Shown here in pieces: positions 35,544 through 47,796 of a DNA stretch of 64,000 bases. Where the stretch lies: positions 62,001 through 126,000 of the forward strand of contig JBBPTG010000044.1 in NCBI GenBank assembly GCA_038093975.1, read 5' to 3'. Position 1 is the stretch's first letter; the number at the start of each line of letters is the position of its first letter. Made by a program: the position numbers and the translations under genes. The notes beneath the pieces were generated by a model that was not told where the DNA came from, did no database searches, and was given only the letters and a program-made list of their open reading frames with translations. Source of the stretch: Chalciporus piperatus (taxonomy: Eukaryota > Basidiomycota > Agaricomycetes > Boletales > Boletaceae).

Positions 35544-36188
35544 TTACGAAGGATCCGCAGTTGGCTCCGATGTCTTGGGATTGATAGTCATCCTGGCCAC
35601 CTGGCCATCCGCATCTTCGATCTCCACCTCTATCGCCTGTGATGGTTCCACCGACACATCTTCCTCCTCCTTGACCTCGTCGAGGTTCATCACTTGAACA
35701 AACCACCTAGCACCGTCATCCCAACCTGCCATCTCAGCTTCCCCGAGCGGTGACCTTCCAGCCGTATTTTTGATATCGATCATCTCTACACCAGGACCTC
35801 CCCGATATTGAACGAGTTTTTGCGCCACCTCGATGTGCTTATTTACCGCAGCCCAATGTAACGGTGTCGATCCGGCGTGATTGGGCTTGATCAACAAGGA
35901 CGAATGCACCAATGGAAGCAAAAGTTCTAACACATCTACGAAATGTCTTTGCAAAAGTCGATCCTAGGAAACGAAGGAGGGGGGGAAATGATTTGTTCGC
36001 TCACCTGTGTGTCCGTTTCCACAGACCATGTGGAGGATCGTGTTCTCGTTGTCGTCCTGGATGCCAGGCAGTGCTTCGGCGCCGAATTTCGCGATAAAGT
36101 CTTGGACATCTTGAAGATCGCCGTAGCGACAACTGAGGAGGAGGTCTTCCCGCTCGTCTTCGGTTGGTTGTGGTCGTATGTCGGTCAT
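35544..36188 (-). CDS. YAR1: Ankyrin-repeat protein Yar1
   Basis: Two exons (36188-36005 and 35935-35544) yield 191 residues in exact phase. The N-terminus DEREDLLLSCRYGDLQDVQD is followed by an ankyrin repeat split by the intron (NENTILHMVCGNGHT joined to DVLELLLPLVHSS) and a second, GSTPLHWAAVNKHIEVAQKL. An acidic tail follows. Length, repeat number and the acidic end match Yar1, the dedicated chaperone of ribosomal protein uS3 (Rps3), which shields it on the way to the nucleus during 40S assembly. The gene is divergent from the membrane-protein gene at 36.8 kb. Confidence 0.88.
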
Positions 36189-36795
36189 AGCTTTAGATTG
36201 GTGACCTTGGCGAGTCGTTCAGTGCTCGTCTTGTCGAGATCTTCAACGAGATCCTACGAGATCATTTTGCGGAATTCGGATATGTTTCTCGTGATGACTA
36301 AGCGTCTTTGCTTTTTTGCCCTCTTCCGAATCCAAAACATGTGCGTCGGGCTGCGTCGGGTTGATACTTCAAACTTTATGGCATGCAAACGATCGATCAA
36401 TCTCTATTTTGCGACCCTTTTTAGCGACTACGGTCGAAGTTAGCTGTCGTTAGGTATGTACTTAGTTGTGCGTGTTTCCCATCAAAACCTCGGGCTCGTG
36501 GACCACGACTGATCGCATATTTTTGACCCCTTGGTGCTGATTCCAGGACCAACAGAAGATCCCAGTATGGTACGATCCTGTGCGCACCCGGGTGGTATCA
36601 CACTTGACACCAGTCAAGCCGTTGCTCCACTTGCTCAATATTATTATTAGTTCCGAGCTGTCTGTCCATATTCGATTTGTTGGGTGGTCAGGCAGGTCGT
36701 CCATCTTTGCCCATATCTCTCTTTCCTCGTCACCTACGTTCATTCCTAAGTTCCGATTTGTTTGACTCCCTTTTTTCACCACACTCGCTTGAATT

Positions 36796-38864
36796 ATGGC
36801 CCACACATCCCCTGCGGTCACCCTTGTCTGGTCAATATTGAGCATCGGGGTATTCTCGGATTTCGTTAACTTGTTGAACTGCGAGCTGATTCCGGATTGT
36901 CGATGTTTGCCAGCTAGGGAGTTTCCTTGTGTTCCATCTCTGGTCTTTCGATCGCTTCAGGTGTCTCAGGTAAGTCGCAGCGCACCTCGGTAGCCACCTG
37001 GCTTTAATCACACTCAGATGGAATCACGGTGCTTACTCTGGGGCATTTAAGCGTGTCATGACGGTCCGTCTTCCAGATTTCTATGTACCATCCTCTCAGC
37101 TGACTTGGTGATACAGTATTCATATACTTTGAGTGTACCATTCTTAATTATTTATTCGTTGGGATTCGCCGTCATCAAATACAAGTATGGATTCACGTTT
37201 ATCCCGGGATATGGAAGTGGGTGAGCGGCCATACATACTGGACTCATGCTGACGGACCGTAGTCTTGCCGACACCCTACCAGTTCTGGACTCAAGCAGAT
37301 CAAAACGCGATAGTCCCACTGTACTTCATCGTGTCTCTTGCTTGGGGACTCGAGATGTGGGTAGTCATCATTTCCCTTAGTTTACTTTGACTCACCTGAA
37401 AGCAGGGTGACACACTTGGAAGGTATAGTCGGGTGCTGATTCTTTGTGCCGGTCCATCGAACGATGACTCTCTCGCAGAACTGTGTTTTTGGTTCTTCGT
37501 TGTGAACTCTAATTCCTCGAACCAAGACTGGTTCCGAAGCGTGTACTTCAAGATCTGGATCGTCGGGTCTGGTGTCGCAGTGCTTTACATGCCCTTGATC
37601 ACAATCATCGCTCGTGACAACCTGTACAGGGTCAGTTAAAATCTATGTCTTTATGATTGCATGACTGACCCTCAATTCCTGCCAGTGTGAAGCCCTCACT
37701 TTCCTAGCTGGAGGCCTAGGAAGTTTCTTTTTGACCGTGTGGTTCTTGCCTGTGTTGTGGGCCTTCCCTGGGTTCATCTCAGACCTTGTATGTGGCTGCA
37801 TATTCTCCTCGGGTTTCGTGCCTCACGATGTGGCGCGCAGAAACAACATGACGTTGATATGAACACTCTGGTTCGGCTGACCAAGTTCCACGAACTCAAC
37901 GTGCGTTTCAGAGTGCTTACGTTTCATACCTGAGTAACGCTCGATTACTTAGTGCCTTCGTGTCGTCTTCCGATTTTTTTTCACCGTTCCGTTGATCATT
38001 CTGGGGATTGATGGTGTTCGCCCGCACCAACACATCAATGATAAGCTGTAAGCATTTTCATTTTCTAATTATGCATTGTATTATCAACACTATTTTCCCT
38101 TTGGTCAGGTTCCCAACCGGTTAGAACATCCCCCCAGACCTACCGTGCCCATTACTGACCAATTTCACATATAGACCTGCTGGCCATGGTCGCTGGAGTT
38201 GGCTGTGTCCTTTCATCGGCGATCACTCTCGTGGTACGTGTCTCTGTTGCTCTGGCGCCAAAGGTGCGCGAATTCAGTCTGTTCCTGCAGATCTTCTTCC
38301 CGCGCTCTATCGAAGGCGAGATAAATGCCAAAGAGCATGCACGCACGCGTCGTCAACAAACGCAGGGCAGCTCCTTCCAATGGCGCCGCACCCACAGTCC
38401 AGCCAGCTCTACTGAGTCCCATTTGTCCATCGCCAAGGACGCTGCGAACTCGTATGATCAGCATGCAGTACGCCATCAGTCATATGGACTGCCTGGGTAC
38501 GAAGCGGCTGTCACCCTTAATAATGGCGTTGGCGTTGGCATTAGCGTTGACGTGCTCGTGCCTCCGGGGATGGAGGAGGCGAATCAGGAGATGATTTCTC
38601 CTTCGATGGTCATGCAACCGAATCGGAGGAATAAAGACGGTGACGTTGAGTTGGGAACGATCCTCACGACGCAGGAGGCCGCTGCAGTGAGATCGCGGGC
38701 GAAGAAGGGGCCCAGGGATGTGAACCGGAATGTGCATGATTGGCGTTCACCTATTGGTAAGTTGTTGTTCGTCGTCGTCGTCGCCAGGGGCTGATGGATG
38801 ATGTTTTTATTTCGGGCGTGCAGATTTTGGGCGACGAATCCTGGGAAATAACCAGGAGTGTTAA
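36796..38864 (+). CDS. Multi-span membrane protein, Agaricomycete family of unknown function
   Basis: About ten or more exons. Hydrophobic segments appear in order: VTLVWSILSIGVFSDFV, SVPFLIIYSLGFAVI, then the conserved core PTPYQFWTQADQNAIVPLYF, SLAWGLEMVTHLEELCFWFF, WIVGSGVAVLYMPLITII, LAGGLGSFFLTVWFLPVLWA, VFRFFFTVPLIILGIDG and LLAMVAGVGCVLSSAITLVI, followed by FFPRSIEGEI. The last exon encodes DFGRRILGNNQEC and the stop. This order (HLEELCFW, a Gly-rich span, a D-L-L-x-M span ending FFPRS) is a recurrent unnamed family in mushroom-forming fungi. The cytosolic tail is about 170 residues and polar. Exons from 37265 onward join in phase; one exon between about 36970 and 37120 is uncertain. 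Function unknown. Confidence 0.8.
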
Positions 38865-39263
38865 AGTGATGTATGGCGTCTCTATTTATTGTGGTACGAT
38901 GATACCGAATTGTCATTCCCGAAAAAGTGTGGCATTTGAAGCAGCCTGGTTCTTGGGGTGGTGTGAGTTGTGAGACGGGGAGGGTTTTAAGATTATCTTT
39001 CCTGGATGATCTTGGACTGCGGGTGACTTCTAAAAGACTTGTAAAGACCGGTATATATTCTGCAGCAACAGTTCATCCAAATGCAGAGTTGAGAGACAAT
39101 CAGTTTTCTCTACTGAGATGTTGCTTTGCCAGTGCGTCCCAGCCCGAAACGCGACTTGCTATTTTTGGTAGACGCCCATTAGCCTTAGTGTCACACCCAC
39201 CCCACGACTTGCACCTCACCCGTGTTCTTGAACTCGTCGAGTGACCCTCTGTTCACGCTTCCA

Positions 39264-39783
39264 ATGTGGTCTGTATCGTGTCGTCAGCCCAATTTCTCAC
39301 ACGAGAGGTTCACCCCCATTTATCCAGCAAACATATCCTCAACGCTCAAGTCTCGATACGAGCACCCTGCTGCAAACAATGGTTCGATTGCGCAGAATGT
39401 CATGCAGAAACGCAAGATCACCGATTGAAGAGGACTGCGGAGATGGCGTTCATGTGCAAAAAGTGTACCAAGGGGTTCAGGAAGGACATGGCGAACTATG
39501 AGGAAAGCGACGAGTATTGTCCACATTGCGATAATCGCTACGTAAGGATTGATCGAGTTGATGAGCGGAAGAGCGTTGATGAGGTTGTGTTGCAGGTTAT
39601 CGAAGCAAAGACGCCCCAGGCTGTGATCGGTGTGGAGGGCGAGGACGCCCGAGTGGATGCACGGTACGTGTATTGGAGTGCGGTGGTGTTACTGACTTAC
39701 AGACTGTGGACAACACCAGGATGCTTAAAGACGATCGGATGAGACTGGATCCGAAACGGTCAATTTTCCGACAGGACGATTAA
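39264..39783 (+). CDS. CHY-type zinc-finger protein
   Basis: Three exons, 39264-39268 (only ATGTG), 39328-39663 and 39720-39783, give 134 residues in exact phase. The spliced start is Met-Cys-Lys-His followed by ILNAQVSIRAPCCKQWFDC, ECHAETQDH, then FMCKKCTKGFRKD and YCPHCDNRYV; these are the Cys/His positions of the CHY zinc-finger domain. The family includes yeast Hot13, which acts on zinc-bound small Tims in the mitochondrial intermembrane space, and plant and animal RCHY1-type ligases that carry extra RING parts absent here. This short form is nearer the Hot13-like group. The micro-exon is required: without it the first Cys and His of the domain would be lost. The donor is GTCTGT, which is weak. 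Confidence 0.88.
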
Positions 39784-40205
39784 TATTCCGCAGACGTGCT
39801 GGGATGGAGATTTCACTGGCGGAGAGTTGCCGATTTGGGATATGTCGCGGATGTTGACTAGTGCGCTCGGATCGTTTTCTCGTTTTCTACCGAGTCATAG
39901 ACCCAGCTTCTACGGCACAGAGGTCGCTGATTGCTTATACAATACTAATAACACGACGGACATTGCAATGTTCAGCGTTGGACCGTGTGACCGGCTTTGT
40001 GCGGCATGCGTCCCTAGTCTGGATGAAAAGGTGAGTCTAATTTCAGGCTAATCTGTTGTGATTCTTGCGGTCCAGATTACCTCGGTACTGTACTGTGTGG
40101 TAAACGACCTTGGTACTGACGTCACGTCGCCTCCTATCAGAATATACAAGTGATCGGAACCCAACTCAATCAGCCACTAATCCAAGCCCCTAGTGCTTGC
40201 CCCTT

Positions 40206-40211
40206 TATAAA
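40206..40211 (+). promoter_or_regulatory. TATA box
   Basis: TATAAA 45 bases upstream of the opsin-like start codon. HSP30/Mrh1-type genes are often strongly induced, which would suit a TATA promoter. Confidence 0.45.
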
Positions 40212-40255
40212 GTTGTCGTTTGTTCTCGCTCTGTACTCCTCTCCTAGCTTTCGAC

Positions 40256-41329
40256 ATGTCTCCCAGCCTCTTTCACTACGTCTATCCCCGAGACAACGAT
40301 GCTCTCGATTCGAACCCCCCAGCTGGTGATCGCCATATCACCACTCACGCTTCCGACTGGCTCTGGGCTGTGTTTGCTCTCATGCTCATCTCCTGGTTGG
40401 CTTCGTTGGTCTGGACGGGCATAGTACGTTTTTTCTTCTCTCTTTCCTTTTCCAGTCGAACAATGCGAATGACGTTTTCACAGAGCCGTAGACGCAATCG
40501 CATCCTTCACGACCTTCCTGTCATAATTCTCGCTGTTTCCTCCCTCGCCTACTTCGCTATGGCTTCCGACTTGGGTTTCACAGTCGTTCGTTCAGAGTTT
40601 GGAGACCATGCCACCCGCCAAATTTGGGTTAGTCGTTGATTTCGCTCTCCATATTTCGTCTCACTCTTGGTTATAGTTCGTTCGATATATCCAATGGTTT
40701 ATCAACGCCCCGCTCATCCTTTATTGTCTCTTGGCGTTCACGGGCATGTCCACCGGCGATATCCTCACAACTCTGTTCTTCTCGTGGTTCCTGGTCGTCT
40801 CCGGTTTGGTTGGTGCGCTTGTTCCAAGTTCTTATAAGTGGGGTTTCTTCGTCTTCGGTCTCTTCGGTCTCTTCTTCATCTGGTGCGTTTCTCAGCTTCC
40901 TTGCCAGCCTCTTTCCCATCTTGATATCTTTGCACTTGCTTTAGGTTCCGTCTGCTCGGCTATGCCTTTCTCTGGACATTCCGAAACGCCGAATTCCGTG
41001 CTCCATACTTGCTCGGTGCTGGCTACATCAGCTTCATCTGGATGTTCTACCCGATCTCTTGGGGTCTCTCGGAGGGCAGCGACCTTATCTCGCCAACAGG
41101 GGAGATGGTGTTCTATGGTATCCTGGATTTGCTGTCGGGACCTGTCTTCCTCTTCTTCTACATGTGGCACCTCAACCGGTTTAACTTCGACGTTCTCGCC
41201 GCGACGGCTATAGGCACTGCGGACAGAGGAATCGACGAAGGTGGAGTGCGGGACAAGGGTCCACAGCCTATGGCTGCGCCGCCAGCTCAGCCAGCTCAAC
41301 AAGCTGGTGCACCAGCTCAAGCTGTTTGA
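40256..41329 (+). CDS. Opsin-related (HSP30/Mrh1-type) seven-helix membrane protein
   Basis: Four exons (40256-40423, 40484-40627, 40677-40882, 40945-41329) give 300 residues. The fold is microbial rhodopsin: WLWAVFALMLISWLASLVW (helix A), VRYIQWFINAPLILY (helix C, matching RYADWLFTTPL of bacteriorhodopsin), WMFYPISWGLSEG (helix F) and GILDLLSGPVFLFFYMW (helix G). The Schiff-base lysine position is Gly238 and the proton-acceptor Asp85 position is Gln110, so it should bind no retinal and pump no protons. This places it with the opsin-related proteins of fungi (HSP30, Mrh1, Yro2), plasma-membrane proteins linked to heat, acid and ethanol stress. The Ala/Pro/Gln-rich C-terminal tail is cytosolic in the family. 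Confidence 0.92.
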
Positions 41330-41884
41330 TCTTGATTGATTTTCGTCTCCGATTCATCGTGTATTTCTTCATTTCACGGCGGTGTAGCGCGTTCTCCAGT
41401 CTGTTTCAAGTTACTGTATCATTATATTTATCATGGTCCATCAAGTAATGTATCCGTTCGTATACAAGAAGTTATGTACTTTTTATAATCGAATTCATAA
41501 CTCGTTGGGTTTCTGTGTGTTGTGAACTGTAGGAAAGCATACAAGTGCCAGAGCACTACCAAGTCACCACCCCTCCCTGTCTTCCTTCGCGATGGTTGGC
41601 ATGATTTTGTCGATTGTTTGCAAGTCCTTCGCTCGGAGCAAGAGATCAGACATGAATATGTTGATCTTGAAATTCGGGTGAGCAGGCGAACACCGCCACT
41701 GCCAGGCAGTTTGGCAACAGCCCTTGAGATCCAGAACGCCCGTAGCGCATTCGACATCCTCCACAACCACAACTCGTCCCCGAGCGCTCTTGCTGGTCTC
41801 TATCCAAACGTCTGAATATCAGCAGTGAACCTCATCTGTTGCGCATTTATCGACAAACGCCCGTCCCGACCTTACCGACACATC

Positions 41885-44800
41885 ATGTCTGCCAGACGGC
41901 AGCCATCGACAACTTCGCTGGCAAAGTATGCCCGCACAACATCTCCAGATACAACCGCTCGTAATCTCGACTTCTGTAATGCTTTCTGGGGCCTCGGCGA
42001 CGGTGGCGTCGACGTCCTCTTCGCACGCATGCGAGGTGCTGCGCGGAGCATGGAGGAACTTCGCACCTTTTGGAAGGAGCGGTACGTCCCTCATAAGCCT
42101 GACCACGTCCTTTTCTACCATCGTCTATCGATTCTATTCCGACTCATCCTCATTTTCGTTAGATCAGCGATCGAGGAAGACTATGCCAAAAGGCTTGCGA
42201 AACTCGCCAAGATGTCAATCGGAAAAGATGAGATTGGGTGGGTGCCTCGCTTCGTCGGCGTGGTGCAGTGCCACTTGGACAAAGGTTCTTTTGGCTCTGT
42301 TACTTGCCTCGGCCTTGGAGCAGTGTAGAGCAGCTTCTGATTATCGGTATCTACAGGGAACTGCGAAACTCCATCGACACGCTTCGTCTCGAAACTGACA
42401 AGCAAGCTAGCTTCCACTCGCAATTAGCTCAACAGATCCGAACGGAGTTGGAGGGCCAAGCGGCCGCTTTTTCTGCAAAACAACAACACCACAAGAAGGT
42501 GTATCAATCGGCTATCGAGAAAGAGTTCAAAGTCAAGCAGACGAGAGAACAACATGCCAGTAAAGCTCGCGAAAAGTACGAGTCCGATTGTCTGCGCATC
42601 AACTCTTATACGGCGCAGTCGACCCTCGTCCAGGGTAAGGATCTCGAAAAGATCCATATCAAATTGGAGCGGGCGCAACAGACAGTTCAAGTCAACGAAA
42701 ATGATTATGCTCAATTCACGAGAGTGTTGCAGGAGACGATGCAGAAATGGGAACAGGACTGGAAAGCGTTTTCTGATAGTTGTCAAGATCTCGAGGAAGA
42801 GCGGGTGGAATTCATGAAGGACAATATGTGGGCTTACGCAAACGCGCTGTCGACAGTATGTGTATCAGACGACGAGGTGCGTGTCCTGTGCATATGTTAC
42901 CGTCGGACTTTACCGATGACCATGCTCTCAGTCATGCGAACATATGCGTCTCGCATTGGAACAACTCGAACCGGAAAAGGATATGGAAAACTTCGTTCGG
43001 GACTATGGTACAGGGAACACTATCCCTGAACCCCCCGTGTTTGTAAACTATGCTAATACCGACGCACCCCCTGTATCATCCAGCCGGATCGCCACGCGAC
43101 CCGCCAGCTTTGTCCGTTCTTCGCAGAGACGCACGCAAGCTCCCCCACAGGACGAGGAACCATATGACGACACGAACCATGCCGGTGTCGGCGCTGGTGG
43201 TAGTGGAGCAGCTCGCAGCCCCCCCGACTCGGCTGGGCTGTCGAGGGCCGCAACACAGAAATCGATAAGCGCTCGATCACAGGCCAACGGCGTCAACGGA
43301 CACACATCTCCCTCTCGAGATCACCAGAGAGGTCAAAGTACTGCATCGGCCACCGCCAAGCCCACTCCAACAGGGGATCCCGTTGACCCGACGGTCTCTA
43401 ACACGCAGATCGTCATCGGAAACCGCGCCTATGATGTCGACCCCAACAAGGATCCTCAGCAACAGAGGGCAACGACTCCAGCACGAACGTCACCCCCAGT
43501 CGGAGAACAGGACCCCTTGGTCAAGCAGATGGCGGAGCTTAACACGGCCGCTGCTGCCAGTACCACCGGGAGAAGAAATACGATTCGTCGCGATAATCCA
43601 CCTTCCGTGGATTTGCGCAGAGGGACCGGTGACTCATTGTCAACCCCATCGACTGCTACGAGCGCCAATTCAGGGAATCACTTCCGTAACTCTGCGGAAG
43701 TGGTCGTTGGGTCGTATCCACTAGCGCAGACACCCTCACGTGCAGCCTCACCTAATCCACCTACGGCTGTACTCGCTGCCCCACCGCTAGCCCCAGTATC
43801 TCAGACGACGTCTAACGTACCTGTGGAGCAGGTCGTCAGTAACTACCAACGTCCATTCCCAGGCGAACCTCGCAGCAGGGCCAACTCGTATGTCGGACCC
43901 CCTCCTCCGATCGTCAACCAGAATCAAAACCAGAACATACCACGTCCGACGAGCAGAGGTGGTTATCCAGGGGTCGGATCCCAATCACTTGCTCCTCGTC
44001 CGCCCTCTCCTGCCAGGGGTCCTAGCCCAACGGTCATGCAACCTTACAACAAACCTGGGCCTATCGCTCCTCCTCCTCCCACCAGTAGTGTCGTTACTCG
44101 TGGACAGTCTATTTCGTATAGACCAGTGACGCCATCGAACGCCGTTGGCATTGCACTTGGTCCCGATGGACGGGTCGTACACGATGCATTGGTTCAACAG
44201 GTCCGGCCTCCTGTTTCACACTATGGACAACAGCCTGGCCTTCCTCCTCAGCCTCCTCAGCCTCCCCAGCCCCCTCAACCCCCTCAACCCCCTCAACCCT
44301 ACCCAAGTTACCACGATTCCAACAGAGCCCATACCCACCCCCAACAGCAGCCACCCGCTCCTCGCAACAACTACGCTGTTGTCGCGCCGAATACCTACGG
44401 AGGAAATCAACAATACAATTACGGACACCCACCTCAGCATCCTCCTTATGATTCTTATCACGGCGGTTCTTATCATCAACCCCCACCTCCTCAGCCCAAT
44501 TACAATACATATGCCACGGATGTCGCACGAGCCCCATACCATAATCAGGCTGTGGTCAGTCATGCCGCAGGTCCACCGCAGCAGAGGTATCAACAGCAGG
44601 GTTCGGCGCGATCACCTTCTCCTGCACCTCCTCGTAACACACAAGCGCCGACGGGTACTTACACTGACGATGGCAGGCCAATTTTGTTCTATGGTGCGTA
44701 GAATCTGTGTTTCGTGAGGTGTTTGCAGGTTGCTTATCGCGTTTCAGTCAAAGCGCTGTACGACTACTCCGCCACCATCGATGAAGAGTTCGATTTCCAA

Positions 44801-44926
44801 GCGGGGGATGTCATCGCAGTAACGGATACACCAGAGGATGGCTGGTGGAGCGGCGAATTGCTCGACGAAGCCAGAAGGCAGGGTGGCAGACACGTGTTCC
44901 CGAGCAACTTTGTGTGCTTGTTCTAG
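41885..44926 (+). CDS. F-BAR and SH3 cytokinesis protein (Cdc15/Imp2/Hof1 type)
   Basis: Five exons (41885-42081, 42163-42237, 42357-42876, 42932-44693, 44748-44926) give 910 residues in exact phase. The F-BAR domain spans about residues 20-300 (NAFWGLGDGGVDVLFARMR, SAIEEDYAKRLAKLAK, LRNSIDTLRLETDKQASFHS and the helix VQVNENDYAQFTRVLQETMQ). A long Pro/Ser/Gln-rich linker of about 550 residues follows, including a PPQ repeat. The end is a clear SH3 domain: VKALYDYSATIDEEFDFQAG, EDGWWSGELLDEARRQ, HVFPSNFV. Known role: these proteins bind membrane at the division site and link it to the formin- and septin-based contractile ring. The linker is presumably the phosphorylated, disordered part. Identification of the domain order is secure; the exact orthology (Cdc15, Imp2 or Hof1) is not. 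Confidence 0.93.
44243..44299 (+). repeat. Coding repeat specifying Pro-Pro-Gln
   Basis: About six nine-base units of the type CCTCAGCCT, drifting to CCTCAACCC, encode a PPQ tract in the linker of the F-BAR protein. The unit length is a multiple of three, so length changes keep the frame. Confidence 0.85.
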
Positions 44927-47132
44927 AACTCGGTAGGAAGTACTCACGGACCCTTGAACTCTTTGGCGCTTGTTTTGTTGTTGCTTTTTTCGTCGACTCC
45001 CATAAACGTTCCTTTTTTTGTTATTTCTGCTTGATTTTTACCGCTTTTTTTCATTTCGAGCGAATTTACCTCCAACTAACTGGATCTGTTGTCCTTTAGC
45101 TTGTTTTCCCGTCCTTGTTCACTCACGTTCATCACGCTTACATTCCCTTTCTTCACGGTATACCCGTTCTGATTGACAAACGTTGTCGCGTTGCTCATAC
45201 GTATGCTGCCAAATCTGATCATTTGGATACCACCGCTGGGTCTTCTTCATTTTATTCATCAGGTTCTCTATGAAAATGCATGGGTATCGATTGACACGTT
45301 ATCGTAAGGAAAAGCGGCAACCTAGGAGATAATAGTTCCTGTCTCGGCGTTCATCTTCATGTTTCACTTGTTCATCGCATCGAAGTCGCAAGCTGTCGCG
45401 CGCGAGTCCGAATCTCCCCCACTGAGAGAGAGATTCATTTACCGTCGGCATAATCTCGGGACCCTGAGGGCGCCGACGGTGACGTATTCTACCTGGAGGC
45501 GAATCCTCCAGTGACAGTACTTGTCGATAAAGTTCAGGTGAGACGTCTGAATCTCGTTTGCGTTTGCGAGCGAAGTGATGCTGTCACGATTAAATGCGTG
45601 CGTGCGATGCGGATGTTGTAATCTGTTGTCACCTGTAGGCTTGGGGGAACACTGATGTGACTTCCGACTCAGATCATGACGTGCGATAAGTACCGTAACA
45701 GAAGCCATACCTCGGCGAATGTCGGCGCCGCAGGGGACATTACGGACGGTGTTGAGTTTGTAAACACCAGAGCCCTAATAGTTGCTGTATTGATGACGGT
45801 GTGGCAATGGGGGTCTTTTGCGTCCGAAATGCAAGTCCGATCATCGTAGATCATATGCATCACAACGATGCGATAGCATTACACACCTTCCTTTGCCAGG
45901 GTTGGGCCAGGGTTGAACGTTGAACGTTGAACGTTGTAGCGCCGCTAACTCAGTGGCACGAGTTTGTCCCTCTTGGGATGAGTAAGTATGTTGATGGCAT
46001 GTGCTAGAAGGACCATCTTTGGATTACGCGGAAGTATTCCCCTTTGCCCTTTCTGTCGAATCCTGGATTCGGGGTTCGTCTTCTAGACTCGTGTCGTGAT
46101 AAGTGTAGACTGCCTCGAGGACGCTCTGAGTTCCTAGAACGTGGTTGTACTACGGCTCAATCGGCACGACGTGTGTGCGCTGCCGACTTCAAAAAAGTCA
46201 ACGTTCCCCCACGATTGGCAAAGACAAGACTTACCTATCATGTCTTATCTTCCCCCGCATCCGAGTTAGGTTATATGTACATCGCAGGGAAGGCCAAGCC
46301 TGAGAGCTGAGCGCTGTTCTTCAAGTTGCCAGGTCCAGCCTTCAAGTTCAACGAATTCGGTTCTCGGACTCCGAACCCGAAACGGCTATGATCGCAATCT
46401 AAGCGACGTCACGTCTTGTGCGAAAAAACATACAAGATATGGATCAATGCAGTACTACATACGGGCGCTGGCAAAACATTTCCTCTTCTAGCTAGACAAG
46501 TTGGCGTAGCTGAGTATGAGTGGCGTTGCAAGCGAGCACTTCTCCATGCCAGTGGTGCGGGTATGCTCAGGCTGCACGGGATGTAAGTATGCACCAGTTC
46601 CGCGGAAAGGGTCAGCATCGGGTTCTCGTGATGTTTCAAATCTCGGAATGAGAGAGGGGATACGCCTGGGGGGTAAGTAAGTCACCTGTTGGCTCGCGGC
46701 ATTGCAATGAGGCTCAGCATGTCGTCAGGAACGCAAACAACATACCTATTTGCGTTAGGCACATCGGAGATCGACGTAATGGGTCTTCGGTAAACAACCA
46801 ATTAATCCGCGAAAGGTGGGCATGTCACGCCGGTTGAGTTGTCATCGTGGAAACTTGGAAAGGGACGGAGAGGTTTATAAGGTACCTCGGTACAGGAAGA
46901 GGTGATAATCGTGCTCTTTTCCCTCTCGGCCAATCGCCCTCTGCAGGTAGCCAAGTCAGTGCTCACCGCCCGTTCACCCTTGGGCGTTTCTTTCGGCAGG
47001 TTTCACGTTTGAGGTGAGACACCTATCAAAATCAAGTGGCTGTCGCCGCCGCCGCCCAAAAATCACTGTGCTAACGTTCATATAAGAATCGCCTCTGCAC
47101 ACTCACGACTTCTAACGCACTCACCATTCATC
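44927..47132. other. Gene-poor stretch
   Basis: About 2.2 kb with short frames only; none has a motif or a splice chain. It holds the 3' flank of the F-BAR gene, a (GTTGAAC) repeat, and a possible TATA-like TTTATAAGG at about 46875 far upstream of the small gene at 47.1 kb. Confidence 0.4.
45912..45936. repeat. Short tandem repeat (GTTGAAC)x3.5
   Basis: Three and a half copies of a seven-base unit in intergenic DNA. No function is evident. Confidence 0.85.
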
Positions 47133-47353
47133 ATGCGCCCATACGCCATCTACGAGCACCCCGACTTCATCGTTTCATCGTCTGACAGCGCATTCACGCT
47201 GCGGAAAGTCGCAACCATTCTGACGTTCGTGGCAGCGTCCAGTGCGGCAGTGTATGGATTCATCGCTCGCAATACTGAAGCGAGGTAAGCTTTTACCATA
47301 TGATTTGCGTGCGTCATGTTCACATCTTCCGCAGTTTCTCTTCCCTTCTATGA
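47133..47353 (+). CDS. Small membrane-anchored protein, 56 residues
   Basis: Two exons, 47133-47284 and 47335-47353, with textbook splice sites (GTAAGC and CCGCAG). The product starts MRPYAIYEHPDFIVSSSDSA, continues with one hydrophobic segment (KVATILTFVAASSAAVYGFI) flanked by Lys and Arg, and ends SFSSLL. It looks like a single-span protein of a mitochondrial or ER membrane rather than a secreted one, because the hydrophobic segment is internal and not at the N-terminus. I do not recognise the family. Support is the clean intron, the placement before zeta-COP and a credible start context (TTCATCATGC). Confidence 0.5.
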
Positions 47354-47796
47354 TCACTTTATATCTCTGTTACGAATGGATCGCGTGCAGGGACACGCTT
47401 TCCTTGGTCATTACCAGCTATGATCGGCTGGTTGTTGTATAAATAGCGCTAGGGAAGGGGGATCCCTGCTGGTTGGATATCAGGTTCGATCAGTGGCGGC
47501 ATTCGGATCGCAACAGCGCGGGGGAGATGTATGATGTGTATATGCTGAACCAGAGACCATCAGGGTCGCCGGTAGCAGGATATTGTAGTTGACTAGCTTT
47601 GTATTTGTTCTTGATCCGTTATGAATTGTGGAACCATGTTATAGTTGTTAGCCCTTTCGAACCGTCGACACACCTCATTGATAGCGAAATCATTCTATGC
47701 ATCCGACTATATTTTGTGTGGAGGTCCGAAAACGAGCTGAGTTAGGCAGGAATGGGATGACAGCGGGAATGCGTAGTGGGTCTAGGGGGGACTATC

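Noticed and set aside
45912..45936. The GTTGAAC repeat as a transcription-factor array
   Set aside because: Only three and a half copies, far from any start codon and without similar sites near other genes; more likely a simple slippage repeat.
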